The notes under the pieces were generated by a model that was not told the DNA's origin, made no database searches, and saw only the letters and a program-made list of their open reading frames with translations. Positions 13,541 through 23,429 of a stretch of DNA of 64,000 nt are shown piece by piece (positions within the stretch are counted from its first letter, which is position 1; each line of letters opens with the position of its first letter). The stretch lies in NCBI GenBank assembly GCA_018894105.1, contig CM032128.1:28295299-28359298 (forward strand), read 5' to 3'. The translations under genes and the position numbers were made by a program. This DNA is from Jacaranda mimosifolia. Taxonomy: Eukaryota; Streptophyta; Magnoliopsida; Lamiales; Bignoniaceae.

Positions 13541-14330
13541 AAATGTATTTATGATATATCAATTTTTCCTCATCAATCGATTTTTTCTTAATTAATTTCA
13601 ATTCAGTTATTATTTTCTATCAATCTAATTAAAGTAAATTTAATTTAATCATAGCTTACAACACAACCATTTGTATTGAATGTAACAGTAATGGTCTCAA
13701 TAGATGGGGATATAATTTAATTGCTATTTTCTATAAGCCTAACCAATTATGTTGCTAGGAGGATAAATTTCAATATACGTAATTATATTTGCTAAGTAGG
13801 TAATTTTATTTTTATTAATTTTAATATAATTATTATCTTTTTATATGTCTAATTAAAAATGCACTTAATGTAGAATAAATTTAATAAATACAATATATGT
13901 ACATTATATATATATATATACATTTGTTAAGTAGAAGACTTGATTTAATTAATTATAATTATTATTTTCTGTGAGTGTAATTAAAAATAAACTTAAGATT
14001 GTTTGTAATTACCATTAAACTATGCGTACTAAGTAGAAAATTTATTTAATTAATTTTATCATAATTGTTATTTTGTCTAATTCTAATTAAAGATATATTT
14101 AATTTGTAACAAATGTAATAAATACAATGATATACATTCGATGTATATAACATTATTTAAGATGAAAGACTTAATTTAATTCATTATTGTTATTATTTTC
14201 TATGAGTCTAAACACAATGTATATAAATTTGATCTATATATATTATTTAAGTTGAAAGACTTGATTTAATGGTTGCAATTACTATTAACCCATGTGTATT
14301 AACTGTGATAATTTTATTAGAGAGGGATAC
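13541..14330. repeat. Degenerate AT-rich tandem repeat, unit about 100-130 bp
   Basis: A phrase like AAGTAGAAGACTTGATTTAA recurs in diverged form near 13792, 13927, 14030, 14157 and 14254, each time followed by TTATTATTTTCTRTGAGTCT or a variant and then ATTAAAGATAT. Spacing varies because of indels. Nothing coding is visible. Confidence 0.55.
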
Positions 14331-14578
14331 TTTTGTCGGAACAAACCATTTTTCCTATTCATACTTTTATAGATAGTATAGAAAATTGCCAATTTATGAT
14401 TTTATGTTCTGCCTTAATCCCTATGTTACAATATTTCTTTTCTCTCTTTTCTTTTTTAATGCCAATATGTAAAAAACGCCAGGAAGAAGCCAAGATTCTT
14501 CCCGCCACTTTATGTCTCTCATATAGAAGACATACATAGTGAAAGTGAGAGCAAAACACACCATATTTTGAAGCAGCA

Positions 14579-14985
14579 ATGGGAACATAGCTTCTCTGCT
14601 ATGTTTTTTGGGAAAACAAAAATGAGGTGCTCTTGGACTAATTTAAATTCAAGCAGAAGATTTTTCGGCTGTGAGGATTATAGGGAATGATTTTATTTTT
14701 TCCATTTCTCTTGAGCATATATTTCCACCTTTTGTTTCTTGATTCAATTAGTCACCCATTTGACACATTTCCACTTTCATTTCACATAATATTGGAGGTT
14801 GTGACTATTTAGTGAGGTATGATTCACCCATGTGCGAGCAGTCGAAGAATGTAATTCCTGGACAACTAAAGAATGTCAAGAAACTTGAAGTTGAAGTGCA
14901 AAAGTCCCAAAAAACTACAAAAAGAGTGAAGAAGGCTTTGGTGCTAAGTTGGGTATTTTTCTTCCTAATTTGGTTGATGAAGTGA
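14579..14985 (+). pseudogene. GRF-type zinc-finger protein gene, two exons, broken
   Basis: Two segments match the small plant proteins with a GRF zinc finger (PF06839, the At4g04775-like group) that carry one GRF domain followed by a coiled coil and a C-terminal hydrophobic segment. Exon 1 (from ATG 14579) gives MRCSWTNLN and RRFFGCEDY in one frame. After an apparent intron, exon 2 (from about 14799) gives GCDYLVRYDSPMCEQS, a basic heptad-like stretch (VKKLEVEVQKSQ) and a hydrophobic end (LVLSWVFFFLIWL), stopping at 14985. Breaks seen: an in-frame TAG at codon 4, a frame change before the first zinc ligands (so the expected C-x-C-G is lost), no GT at the expected donor, and GAG in place of CAG at the acceptor. 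The family is thought to bind nucleic acid; this copy should be dead. Confidence 0.72.
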
Positions 14986-15569
14986 TTGGATAATAAAATG
15001 TAGGATTTGAAGCATGTTAAGTAGTTGAAAACCTATGTTGGCTAATTTAGTATGCTAATGCTCATGCTAATGTATGTTTGAAGCATGTTAATGTTCATGC
15101 TTCAAATTTTGTTGTAAAAATGACTTCTGGAGATTAGCATGTTAATGTTCATGATTATTATCAATTTTATGAAATTTTGTTCCTCATTTTTGTTGCTCTT
15201 ATTTTTGGAAAGATTTGTTGGTCTATTTGTCGGAATTTTATTGCTATTTTTATTGGTCTATTTTCTACAATTTTCTTGGCCACTAAAGAATACATGGCCA
15301 TCTGTCAAATGACATTAATAATACAAGCATCTTTTGCAAGTTTAAGGGGGAAGACAACAAATTCAAAGAAGCCCTTAGTAGTGATGCCATGGGGCTTTTA
15401 AGCTTTTATGCAGCAGCTCATGTGAGGATTCATGGGGAAGGAATCTTAGAAGCTTGGCTCGATCCCAAGTTCGAATAGTGTCGAGTTTGAGCTCAGCTTT
15501 TTTATGTTAAGCTGAGCTAGCTGTGAGCTGACTCGACTCAACTTAAACTGGTATTTGCACCTACTCTAG
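14986..15569. other. Sequence downstream of the GRF pseudogene, nothing recognised
   Basis: Contains direct short repeats of GCATGTTAATGTTCATG near 15045-15150. The 74-codon frame at 15177-15401 is hydrophobic and has no recognised domain. It may be the old 3' flank of the GRF gene. Confidence 0.35.
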
Positions 15570-16046
15570 GGTTTCATTTTTGTTTTATTACTTATTCCAT
15601 TATTAAGTGTAAAGTTATCAATAAATTTGTCAAATTCTAGATGTATGCATTTGAAAAGGAATATGATTTGATCCAAAACCGTCTCATTGTAAATCATCAC
15701 CCAATAATATTATTGATAATGTTGTACACAATACAAAATTGAATTATGCTGAGAGAATTTGATTCTGGATTTTCATCCTGTGTATTCTTTAGATTTGTCA
15801 GCTCGTTTCCTTTCCCTTCAACACCATTGCTAAATCTTGTCAAATTAGAATTAGAAGATGGTTCACCATTCTTTAGAAAGAATGGAATTCTATGTGCTAT
15901 CAAATTATTAAATCTTGTTTAGGTGCACTTGATTCATAATTGAAATAATTGAGAATGTTATTTATGGGCCTCGCTTTCTCTTCATTAGAGTTGTTAATAT
16001 ATAGAATCTCAATTATATTTGTTGATGTCATCTAATTGAAATAATT
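15570..16046. repeat. Dispersed duplicated segment, copy A
   Basis: The first 345 bp matches 52385-52735 closely, with shared phrases such as AAAGTTATCAATAAATTTGT, ATGCATTTGAAAAGGA and GCTCGTTTCCTTTCCCTTC. The remainder (15920-16046) matches 54590-54740 (CATTAGAGTTGTTAATA). A third partial copy flanks the CACTA element at 42675-43000. No coding potential is seen, so these look like non-coding remnants of a duplicated host or transposon locus. Confidence 0.6.
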
Positions 16047-16664
16047 GAGAATGTCTGCCTGTGGTGGTCGGTTTGTCAAATCGAAGCTACCACCATGTTC
16101 GTTGAGCCGAACTCGTCAAGACCCGCCACTCAAACTCCAGCTTCCACCACCAGAACTGCTGCGTTTCACCGTCTGATTTCAAGTGTTTTGGGTATGAATG
16201 TGTTTGTCATGACACAAAGGTGCTAATGGTTGGTTTAGTTTGAGGAGATCACCGGCGTTGGGGGATAATCGCCAGCGAAAGGGGTGTGGGTTGCATGTGG
16301 GAATTTAGTGAAGTTAAGGAGGGGGGGGGGGGGGGGAGGGTTTGCTATTTATGGTGCAATTTCCAAAATTTACAATTGGCCCCCAGGAGTTTCAGTCAGT
16401 TTTCAATTCAGCCCTCAATTTATTAGTGCCTCACAGTAGCCCCTTTGACCCAATTTATTTACAATTTGGTCCTAAGACTTTTTTCAAATTTCTTACAATT
16501 TGGTCCTTCTTATTTATATTTTAAGCCCCTAAGTTCCTTATATTAAATGGTAATCCCCGATTTTTTTTTTCCAAATGTCACATTTTAATTCTTTTTATTA
16601 ATTATTATCATTACTCATGGTTTAATTTAGAATTTTTATATTGAGAAATTTTCGGGGTGTTACA
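16047..16664 (-). mobile_element. Truncated gypsy LTR fragment (start of an LTR, minus strand)
   Basis: Aligns with 4240-4880, the first part of the minus-strand LTR, including the end TGTTACA at 16658-16664. It is cut off at about 16047, where unrelated repeat DNA begins. A run of 16 G lies at 16321-16336, replacing the short GGGGAGAGGG of the other copy. The flank on the other side also matches, so this is a copy of an already inserted LTR and not a new insertion. Confidence 0.75.
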
Positions 16665-17024
16665 ATTAATGCTGATCGCCCAATGGTGGATTAGTGACGA
16701 CCACATCAATGACTACTATTATGCTGTCACTAATTTGATAACTAATTAATAATTAATTTTTATTTTAGTCACTCTCAGCCAATGATATTAGTAACCACAT
16801 AATGCAGTTACTAATTAATGATCAAATTATTTTTCAGTCACTAATTTTTAATCAAATTTTCTTTGGATTATTGATACAGTCACTAATTACTGACCACATT
16901 TTTTGGTAATAATCGGTCAGAAATATAACGCTTTATTTTTTACATATATAAATATGATTTTATATATACTTATGTTGTTGAGATAATAGTATGAGTATAT
17001 ATAAAAATATATAAATATATAAAA

Positions 17025-17062
<38 letters not shown>

Positions 17063-17270
17063 ATATTTTTTAGTGGTAAAAATACCTGTAGATATATATG
17101 TAAAAATATATAGATATATATAATTTTCTACATAAATATATAATTATTAAATATTTCTATATTATATTAATATAGTTGAACATTTAATTATAAGTGTGTG
17201 TATAGATATACAAAAAAATAAAATAAAAATAATATTCTTATACAAAGAAAAAAATGACAATCAATTAATA
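16665..17270. repeat. Second copy of the TCACTAAT-rich segment (matches 4881-5365)
   Basis: Starts right after the LTR end, exactly as the first copy does (ATTAAT.CTGATC in both). It keeps the whole series of TCACTAAT/ACTAATTAAT phrases and ends near CAATCAATTAAT, where 5365 also diverges. An AT/GT microsatellite has grown inside it. Confidence 0.7.
17031..17060. repeat. GT dinucleotide microsatellite, 15 units
   Basis: Uninterrupted GT repeat following a TATA-rich stretch. It sits inside the duplicated segment and is absent from the copy at 4881-5365, so it expanded after the duplication. A further short GT/AT run lies at 17338-17363. Confidence 0.95.
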
Positions 17271-18099
17271 TATATATATACTTGCCAACAATATATATTA
17301 TATATATGCATATATTATGGGTAAATATATGTGCTAATGTGTGTGTGTGTGTATATATATATATGATATTATATATCAGTGAGTGTATACATGCATGCAT
17401 TACTATATACATGTCTATACTATCCTTAGTGTGTGCATATATTATGATAAATGTGTCTAGAATTTAGATGTAATAGTTTTATATGATAAATATTGCACTT
17501 TGACTTATTAGATTGAGGAAAAAATTATACAAATATTAAATAAAAAATTGCTAATTTTATTAAATTCTAAAATTCAAAAATAATATTAACTTATTAACAA
17601 AAAATTTAATTTTTATTCTTTGATTTGTATATGTGCTACATATTATGTTGTAGAAATTAGTATAATAAAATATATGTGGTCTAATGGTTAGTAAATCATT
17701 CCATAAGCAGTAGGTCAAGTGTTTGATTTCTCAAGGTAATAGAATTCAAAACTCTAATTTTATTTTGCGAACTTGGTGACCACATATTGCAGCCGTACAA
17801 CTCTCACTAGGCAGTCGCTAAACCCATTGTGATCGATTTTTGCTTATTTAGTAACTATTCGAGTAGTCATTAAAACTCTTTTTTCTTTTTTGGTAGTTTA
17901 ATATACTTCAAATTCTTATCTTTCTTATCTAATTTTGTAAAATATTAACTATGTTGGTAAAATTAAAAATTGATTAAGTACATCACTATATATAATAATT
18001 GATGCAGCAAGATGATAAGCAATTAATAAGACAAGCCAGGTGCAAACGCACACTAGCAATAAAACAAGTGACGCTGCAGAGTTAGATTTTTACCAGCTT
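17271..18099. other. AT-rich DNA with a possible tRNA-derived SINE fragment near 17669-17760
   Basis: At about 17670 the phrase GTGGTCTAATGGTTAGTA followed by GGTCAAGTGTTTGATTTCT resembles the A and B boxes of tRNA-derived SINEs at roughly normal spacing. No clear tail or target duplication was found, so this is tentative. Around 17765-17880 the phrases GGTGACCACA and CTCACTAGGCAGTCGCTA again resemble subterminal repeats of a DNA transposon. No gene seen. Confidence 0.3.
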
Positions 18100-18600
18100 A
18101 TACATTGTTGGATAGGCTGTAAAAATATCTAATTCTTTTAAGTATAAAAAATAAATTAAGCTTATTTTTTATTAAGCTCATGTGTACTAAATGATTTCAA
18201 TATGTTTATTTTGTATATTCATCTTTGATACAGTACGGAATGGGGTAAAGTTCTTTTCGATAGATAGTAGTGTGTCAGTTTGTTTTTCTCTAAAATGCGT
18301 ATAGAGAGATCTTTTCTTTTCAAAAGTTCTCTGCTTTTGTAATTTTTTATGAATAATTTCTTATGTCCAAGTTTTTTTGTAGTATTTATATATACATTTT
18401 AGTCTTCAATGGGCCTAGACCCATTAGGGTTTTCCTACCCTTCTTCATGTGCTTAAGTTGTCTTTGGGCTCTTCAACCCTTTACTTAATTAATTAGATTA
18501 AGTTATTAGACCACTTTTAATTAATTTACCGAGTTGCCCTTATAGCCAATTTTAGCAATGTCAGTCTTTTATTATATCATGGCATGAAAAATTATTTTCA
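18100..18600 (-). mobile_element. Possible copia-like LTR remnant, minus strand
   Basis: On the minus strand, an aromatic-poor AT region holds GGCCCATTGAAG, then a TATA-like TATATATAAATAC and downstream AAAGCAGAG, an order common in plant copia LTRs. No matching termini, target duplication or second LTR could be identified, so the limits are approximate and the call is weak. Confidence 0.25.
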
Positions 18601-20339
18601 TAGTTAAAATTGTCAAAAATAAATTAATTATTAGAATGTGAAATATATATTAATTATATAAAAGTTTGCTTTATTTAGTAATGAATGTCAAAGTTTTAAT
18701 TAAATATACATAATTTTTTATAAATAAGTTACCTATATTTTACTTATTTATTAGTTGAAAATTATAGCATTTCATAAAAATTATTATAATTAATATAAGT
18801 AATGATACAACAAATCATAATAAACATGCCAATGTAAGTCATGTTATTTATAAAGATAAAAGTTTAATTTTTATATGCACATAATTAAAAACGGATGAAT
18901 CATATAACTAACTAATTCAATGAACTTCTTGTGAATAGTACATAAAATCTCTTTATTCATTTGACCATAAAATTTGAATAATTTCAAGTACTTAGTGAAA
19001 TATTGCAATATTTTAAATATTTCAAATTTTGTATGAACTAGTGAGAACCCGAATTGAACACGACCCCAAGGCCAATCCATGAAAAATACCCATAGGATTT
19101 TATATATAAATATATATATATAATAATAATAATAATAGAAAGTTTGAATATTTATCCAACTTATCTCATTCTTCTTTATTCTTTTTACAGTACAAGTATA
19201 TTACTTTAGCAAACTTCGCTTCATTTAGTTTAATTTGATTAGGTTTATTATGTAAAATTCAATTTAAGAAAAAAAAAAAGAATAAAATGAATTCCAAATA
19301 AAAATAAGGTGTCTTTACATGGCGTTGCAAAGAACCTTACTTTCAAAACAAATACACCACCGGGGAGCTTCACTAGGATTAACTAATAACAGGTCTAAAG
19401 TGGGAAGTGATCTTAGAAATCGATCATGCTCAGGAAAGAAAAATCTCAATATCGTATTCGCCTAGAAAAAAAATAAAAATTATGGTTTCATTATGGTCAT
19501 TCTAGAAATATGAAAGAAATAAGAAAATTCCTTTTGCTAGGTGACAAAAATATAGTCAATAAAACATATAAATTAAGTATATAAACAAAATAGTGTGTAC
19601 CATTATTTTTATGGTTACTTAAAGGGTAGGGTCTTATCTATATACTGGAGCTTTTACTTAATTTAATCAATATTATTGGTAACTTTTATAGTTCGCACCA
19701 TACTTTTTCGCTCTACATATGAATGAATTATATAGATAAACATGTCTTTCACAATGAGACCCATGGGGCATACGATGATTCTTTCACCATTTGGGATATT
19801 AATTTATGTATTAAAATGTCACTGTCTCTGCTCAATATCCCAACACCCCAGTTCTATTTTTGTCTAAATTGCTAAGTAAATGGGCTTTTAGATGTGGTAC
19901 TTTTATTAGTGATCCTTTCAGGCCTATGACTTGTCACATGAGTTTGAATCTTAGTTTTCGTATGTGAAAAGAAGTATAAATATTTTCATACACAGATGTT
20001 CCTCTTGTAAACTATACAAGGGCACGTCAAGCCCATGCAAAGGGTTTAGTTAAGATATGCTAGACTCCACTAGGTACACAAATGGAACCTAGCCATACAT
20101 ATTCTTTGATTATATCTTTTAAATCGTCCACACTAACAATCCATCATTTCCCTCCAAAGGACGATTTTAGTAAATAATCAACGGGCTAAGGATAAAGTTA
20201 CAAAATTTCAAATAAAATGTCTGTGCAGTTAATATAACTACATCTATAATTTGAATATTCAAAATTTAAAATTTTACATATGGCAAGTAAGTGGAAACCA
20301 TTTAGTTATTGCATTTTGTTAAAAATGCATTTTAGATTG
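18601..20339. other. AT-rich DNA, no gene; a less AT-biased block at 19300-20110
   Basis: 18601-19300 is A/T-rich with a short TA run at 19106-19120. The block 19300-20110 has more balanced composition (for example ACACCACCGGGGAGCTTCAC) but no frame or transposon end I recognise. It includes GAGTTTGAATCTTAG at about 19940, which faintly resembles a SINE B box. The minus-strand frame 18871-19080 has no family signature. Confidence 0.35.
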
Positions 20340-20443
20340 CACGACTAAAAAATGGCTATTTGTGATGGATTTTTGGCAAAATTCATCACAAATTGCTATT
20401 TGCGATGAATTTTGTGATGGCAAAAATTTGTTGCAAAAACTCT
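20340..20443 (+). repeat. Left terminal and subterminal repeats of the CACTA element
   Basis: CACGACTAAAAAATGGCTA resembles the reverse complement of the right end. The following 80 bases repeat TTTGTGATGGATTTT, TTGCGATGAATTTT and the inverse ATTCATCACAAATTGC, giving hairpin-capable subterminal repeats. The chromovirus inserted at 20444. One base of the expected CACTACT core differs (CACGACT). Confidence 0.55.
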
Positions 20444-23167
20444 TGTAACACGCCTAAAATTCCAATTGGTAAAAATTTAAAAAATCATAACTTTAATTTG
20501 ATTAAAAAGATCTAAGGGTCAAAACATAAATAGGAAAGGATTTAATTGTAAGAGCTTTAAAAGTTTTGAGGGTAAATTTATAATTATTTTGGGTCAACTG
20601 GGTCAATGTAGGGCACTTAATAGATGAAAGATTAAATCAAAAGCTGAAGGAAAATTATGGGGCTCAATTTGTGATTATGAAAAATGCTTATATAAATAGT
20701 AAATCCCCCCCCCCCCCCAAATTTTTGTCCAATTTCCTGCATGCAACTCCCATTGTTCCTCTATGACGAACTCCTTTTGATGACGACGAAACCTCAAAAT
20801 TAAACTAATCACTAGCTTCCTCTCGTCACCATGAACACAACTATACTACATGCACTCCAATTTGGCCAGCTGACCACTGAAAAATTAGAGCTGAAAACTG
20901 AGCAGTGGCGATGAGTGGTGGACACGGCGGCAGAAGCTTGTGTCTGGAAGGTAGGTTTTGTAGGGTTCAGCTCAGAGAACAACTTGTTGTCCTCAATTTC
21001 CAGCATTGACCATCGATGGCGGAAAAATTTAGCAAAATGGACGACTGCGGTGGAGATGGAGCAGTGCATTTTAGGCTCTAATTGATGGTCAATTTAATGG
21101 CAGAGTTAGAAAATAGCTAGGGCGTTTTACTGTACGTGTTGATCGCATCGATTGGTGGTGGTAGTTAACAACTCCAGCAGCGGTGCACGGTGGCATACGA
21201 TGATTCTTGGACAAAATCTTCATCTTGTCGTAGTGATCACATGCGTAGTGTTGTTTTGTGGTGATTGAGCTCTGAAAATAAGCTCTTTGGTAAAACTCAT
21301 TTGGAATCGGGGTTGCTACCAATTAATTTATGTTGTTCTTATTACCTTATGAATTCTTGTATTTTGAAATAATTTGGGAAGGATATGTTTGGAATCGAGA
21401 CAATGGGATGCATGGATATATATACATAACATTAAGTGGACTCGAATTTGTAAAATATATATAACCTTTGATTAAATAAGTTAAGTTAGGTAATTAAAGC
21501 CCTAATCTTATGTATAATGATATATGAATCCAAGTTGTTAAAGATTGGATTATCATTAGCTAGATTTGATCATTTTAATTTTATTTTTGACTCTTGTGTA
21601 ACGTTGCAAGGACCAAATATTAATAGGAATTTGAATTTATTATCGCATTTCGACTAAATTGCTGATATAGGACTTAAATTGTTAAATTAGGAAATATTGA
21701 CACAGGAAATGATTATCGATTGGAGCAAATAAGACCTTCATAGATATTATAGCATTGTTAGCATGTTACCTTATGGTATTTTTGGAATCGAGCCCCTAAA
21801 ATATTATACTAATTGAAAAACAACCGATATTAAGATATAAACAGTTTAATTATTATTTAAAGAACAACACAAGCATTTTGACACTAAGTACGTTCTTTTG
21901 AAATAGGTGACGAGGAGTTGAGATTTGTAGGGCAGTAGAACAAGGATAGTATTTAATGTCGGAATTAAGGTGAGGGTAAAACCTATTTTCTTCTGGGAAG
22001 TAAATGATTGTCAACGTTGAATTCCCTATGTCTAATTGTTAAATTTGATTATACTTGTTCTGGTGCCTACAACTCCTATTATGTTATTCATTTTTCTGTC
22101 CCATATACCCTACAACCTTGCCAGATTTTCCCTATTGTATTGGTATTTTGGTCTTGCTAACCACTTTCATATCGTACTCCTGGTTAAATTGTTCTGTATA
22201 TTGTTTACATGGCTTTGCCGGCCAATGTTTCACGGATTGTACTGATTCGTTCTGTTTTCATATATATGCTTCTGATCAGTTATTTTGAAATACGTATTAT
22301 CTACTGGCATTATGTTAAGTCACCTTGAGGACACTCTAGGGGGATTACCACCTGCAGGGATGCCACATGGCGGGTTGGGCCCGGGACTAGGTCTGATAAG
22401 ATGATCAGGCAGTATGAACCGATGGTAGCTGGTCTTCCAGCTAATACCTATTTAAGATCCTAACTTGCAGACAGTTGGAGGCAACTGTCTATGAGTGGTG
22501 AGATCTAGCACACCGCCAGCCATGCCACATGTCTACCGAGCCGAGTGTTTGGGCAATAGAGTAATAAGGGAAATCTGTTATGTTATATTTATACGCCGTG
22601 TTACTATTTATGTACTATTCTGGAATCAATAAGGATGGAGTTGCCAACAGTCTGTTGAATTTGGTATCACATGTGTTATGTTATATCGTTACTTCATATG
22701 GTAGATTATATCATGCTCGTTATTGAATCCTTGCTTGTTGATTGTTGCACTTTCAAAAGTTTTCCCTTGACTATTTGTTGTACACACCCCTCTCTAAGTC
22801 CTTGACAAACCTCCTTCTATTATCTTTTAATCTCTTTCCAGACAGAACTTGACGAAGGTTGAGGGCTCGAGGCTTGCTTGAGTGAAGACGTATTTTGTAA
22901 TAATTAGGTGCTATGTATGTATATATAGATTACACCTAATTGTGATACTTAAACTTATGGATGTTATGTAAATAGCTAAGTTTGGTTTAGGACTTTTGAT
23001 ATATACATATTTGCACACTTTGGATTGATCTTTTGGGTTTATTGTCGAGTTGCTATCTTTTGAGGCTTTTGTAGATTTTGGCTTCTTTAGTTATCTTTTG
23101 AATTATGTTTTAAGTTTGAATTGGTGGCACCTTCACTTAGGACTCATTCTTGGTTGAGGATGTTACA
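20444..23167 (+). mobile_element. 5' LTR of the chromovirus
   Basis: Starts TGTAACACGCC and ends GGATGTTACA, so the ends form the inverted repeat TGTAACA/TGTTACA. Order inside: TATA box at 20688, C14 run at 20705-20718, GC-rich block at 20720-21330, possible splice donor AAG|GTGAGGG at 21970, conserved module at 22318-22560, diverged palindrome near 22793, pyrimidine tract and CAG at 22825-22845. A U3 of about 270 bp and a very long R-U5 leader are implied. The frames at 20812-21069, 21089-21322 and 22036-22288 are LTR sequence. Confidence 0.9.
20688..20699 (+). promoter_or_regulatory. TATA box of the 5' LTR promoter
   Basis: TTATATAAATAG, 244 bp into the LTR. An equivalent A/T core occurs at the same relative place in the other LTRs (ATAAATATATATAG at 43763-43776 and 49659-49672; the copy in the 3' LTR near 31340 is altered to TTATGTAAATAG). 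A start about 30 bp downstream would place the GC-rich block at the head of the transcript. Confidence 0.65.
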
Positions 23168-23171
23168 GAGG

Positions 23172-23184
23172 TGGTATTAGAGCC
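23172..23184 (+). other. Primer-binding site, tRNA-Met type
   Basis: TGGTATTAGAGCC lies four bases after the LTR end. It differs by one base (T for C) from the TGGTATCAGAGCC seen in the LARD at 46362 and is complementary to initiator tRNA-Met. It marks the start of the interior. Confidence 0.85.
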
Positions 23185-23429
23185 TAGCTTCGATGATGAC
23201 CTAGTTAAATGAGTATCATTGGGATTTGTGTTGAGTCTGCAGGATAGAAGGTTAGTTAAGATATGAATTCTTAGGTATAGTGTTTGATACTAAGAGGTAG
23301 GAGATTATACTTGGGACGGCCGACCAGTCTGTAATCTTCACTTTTGAAATTTGAGCATTGGACTTTAGATTGAGAATTGAACCTTAGGTATTTTGTGTGT
23401 AATTGAAAAACTTTATGTGATTAAGAGAA

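Noticed and set aside
15177..15401. Hydrophobic 74-codon frame downstream of the GRF pseudogene as a membrane protein
   Set aside because: T-rich DNA gives Phe/Ile/Leu-rich translations by chance; no motif, and no continuity with the GRF exons.
17188..17467. Frames rich in Tyr, Ile, Cys and Val on both strands
   Set aside because: Caused by TATA and GT/AT simple repeats; no codon bias or domain.
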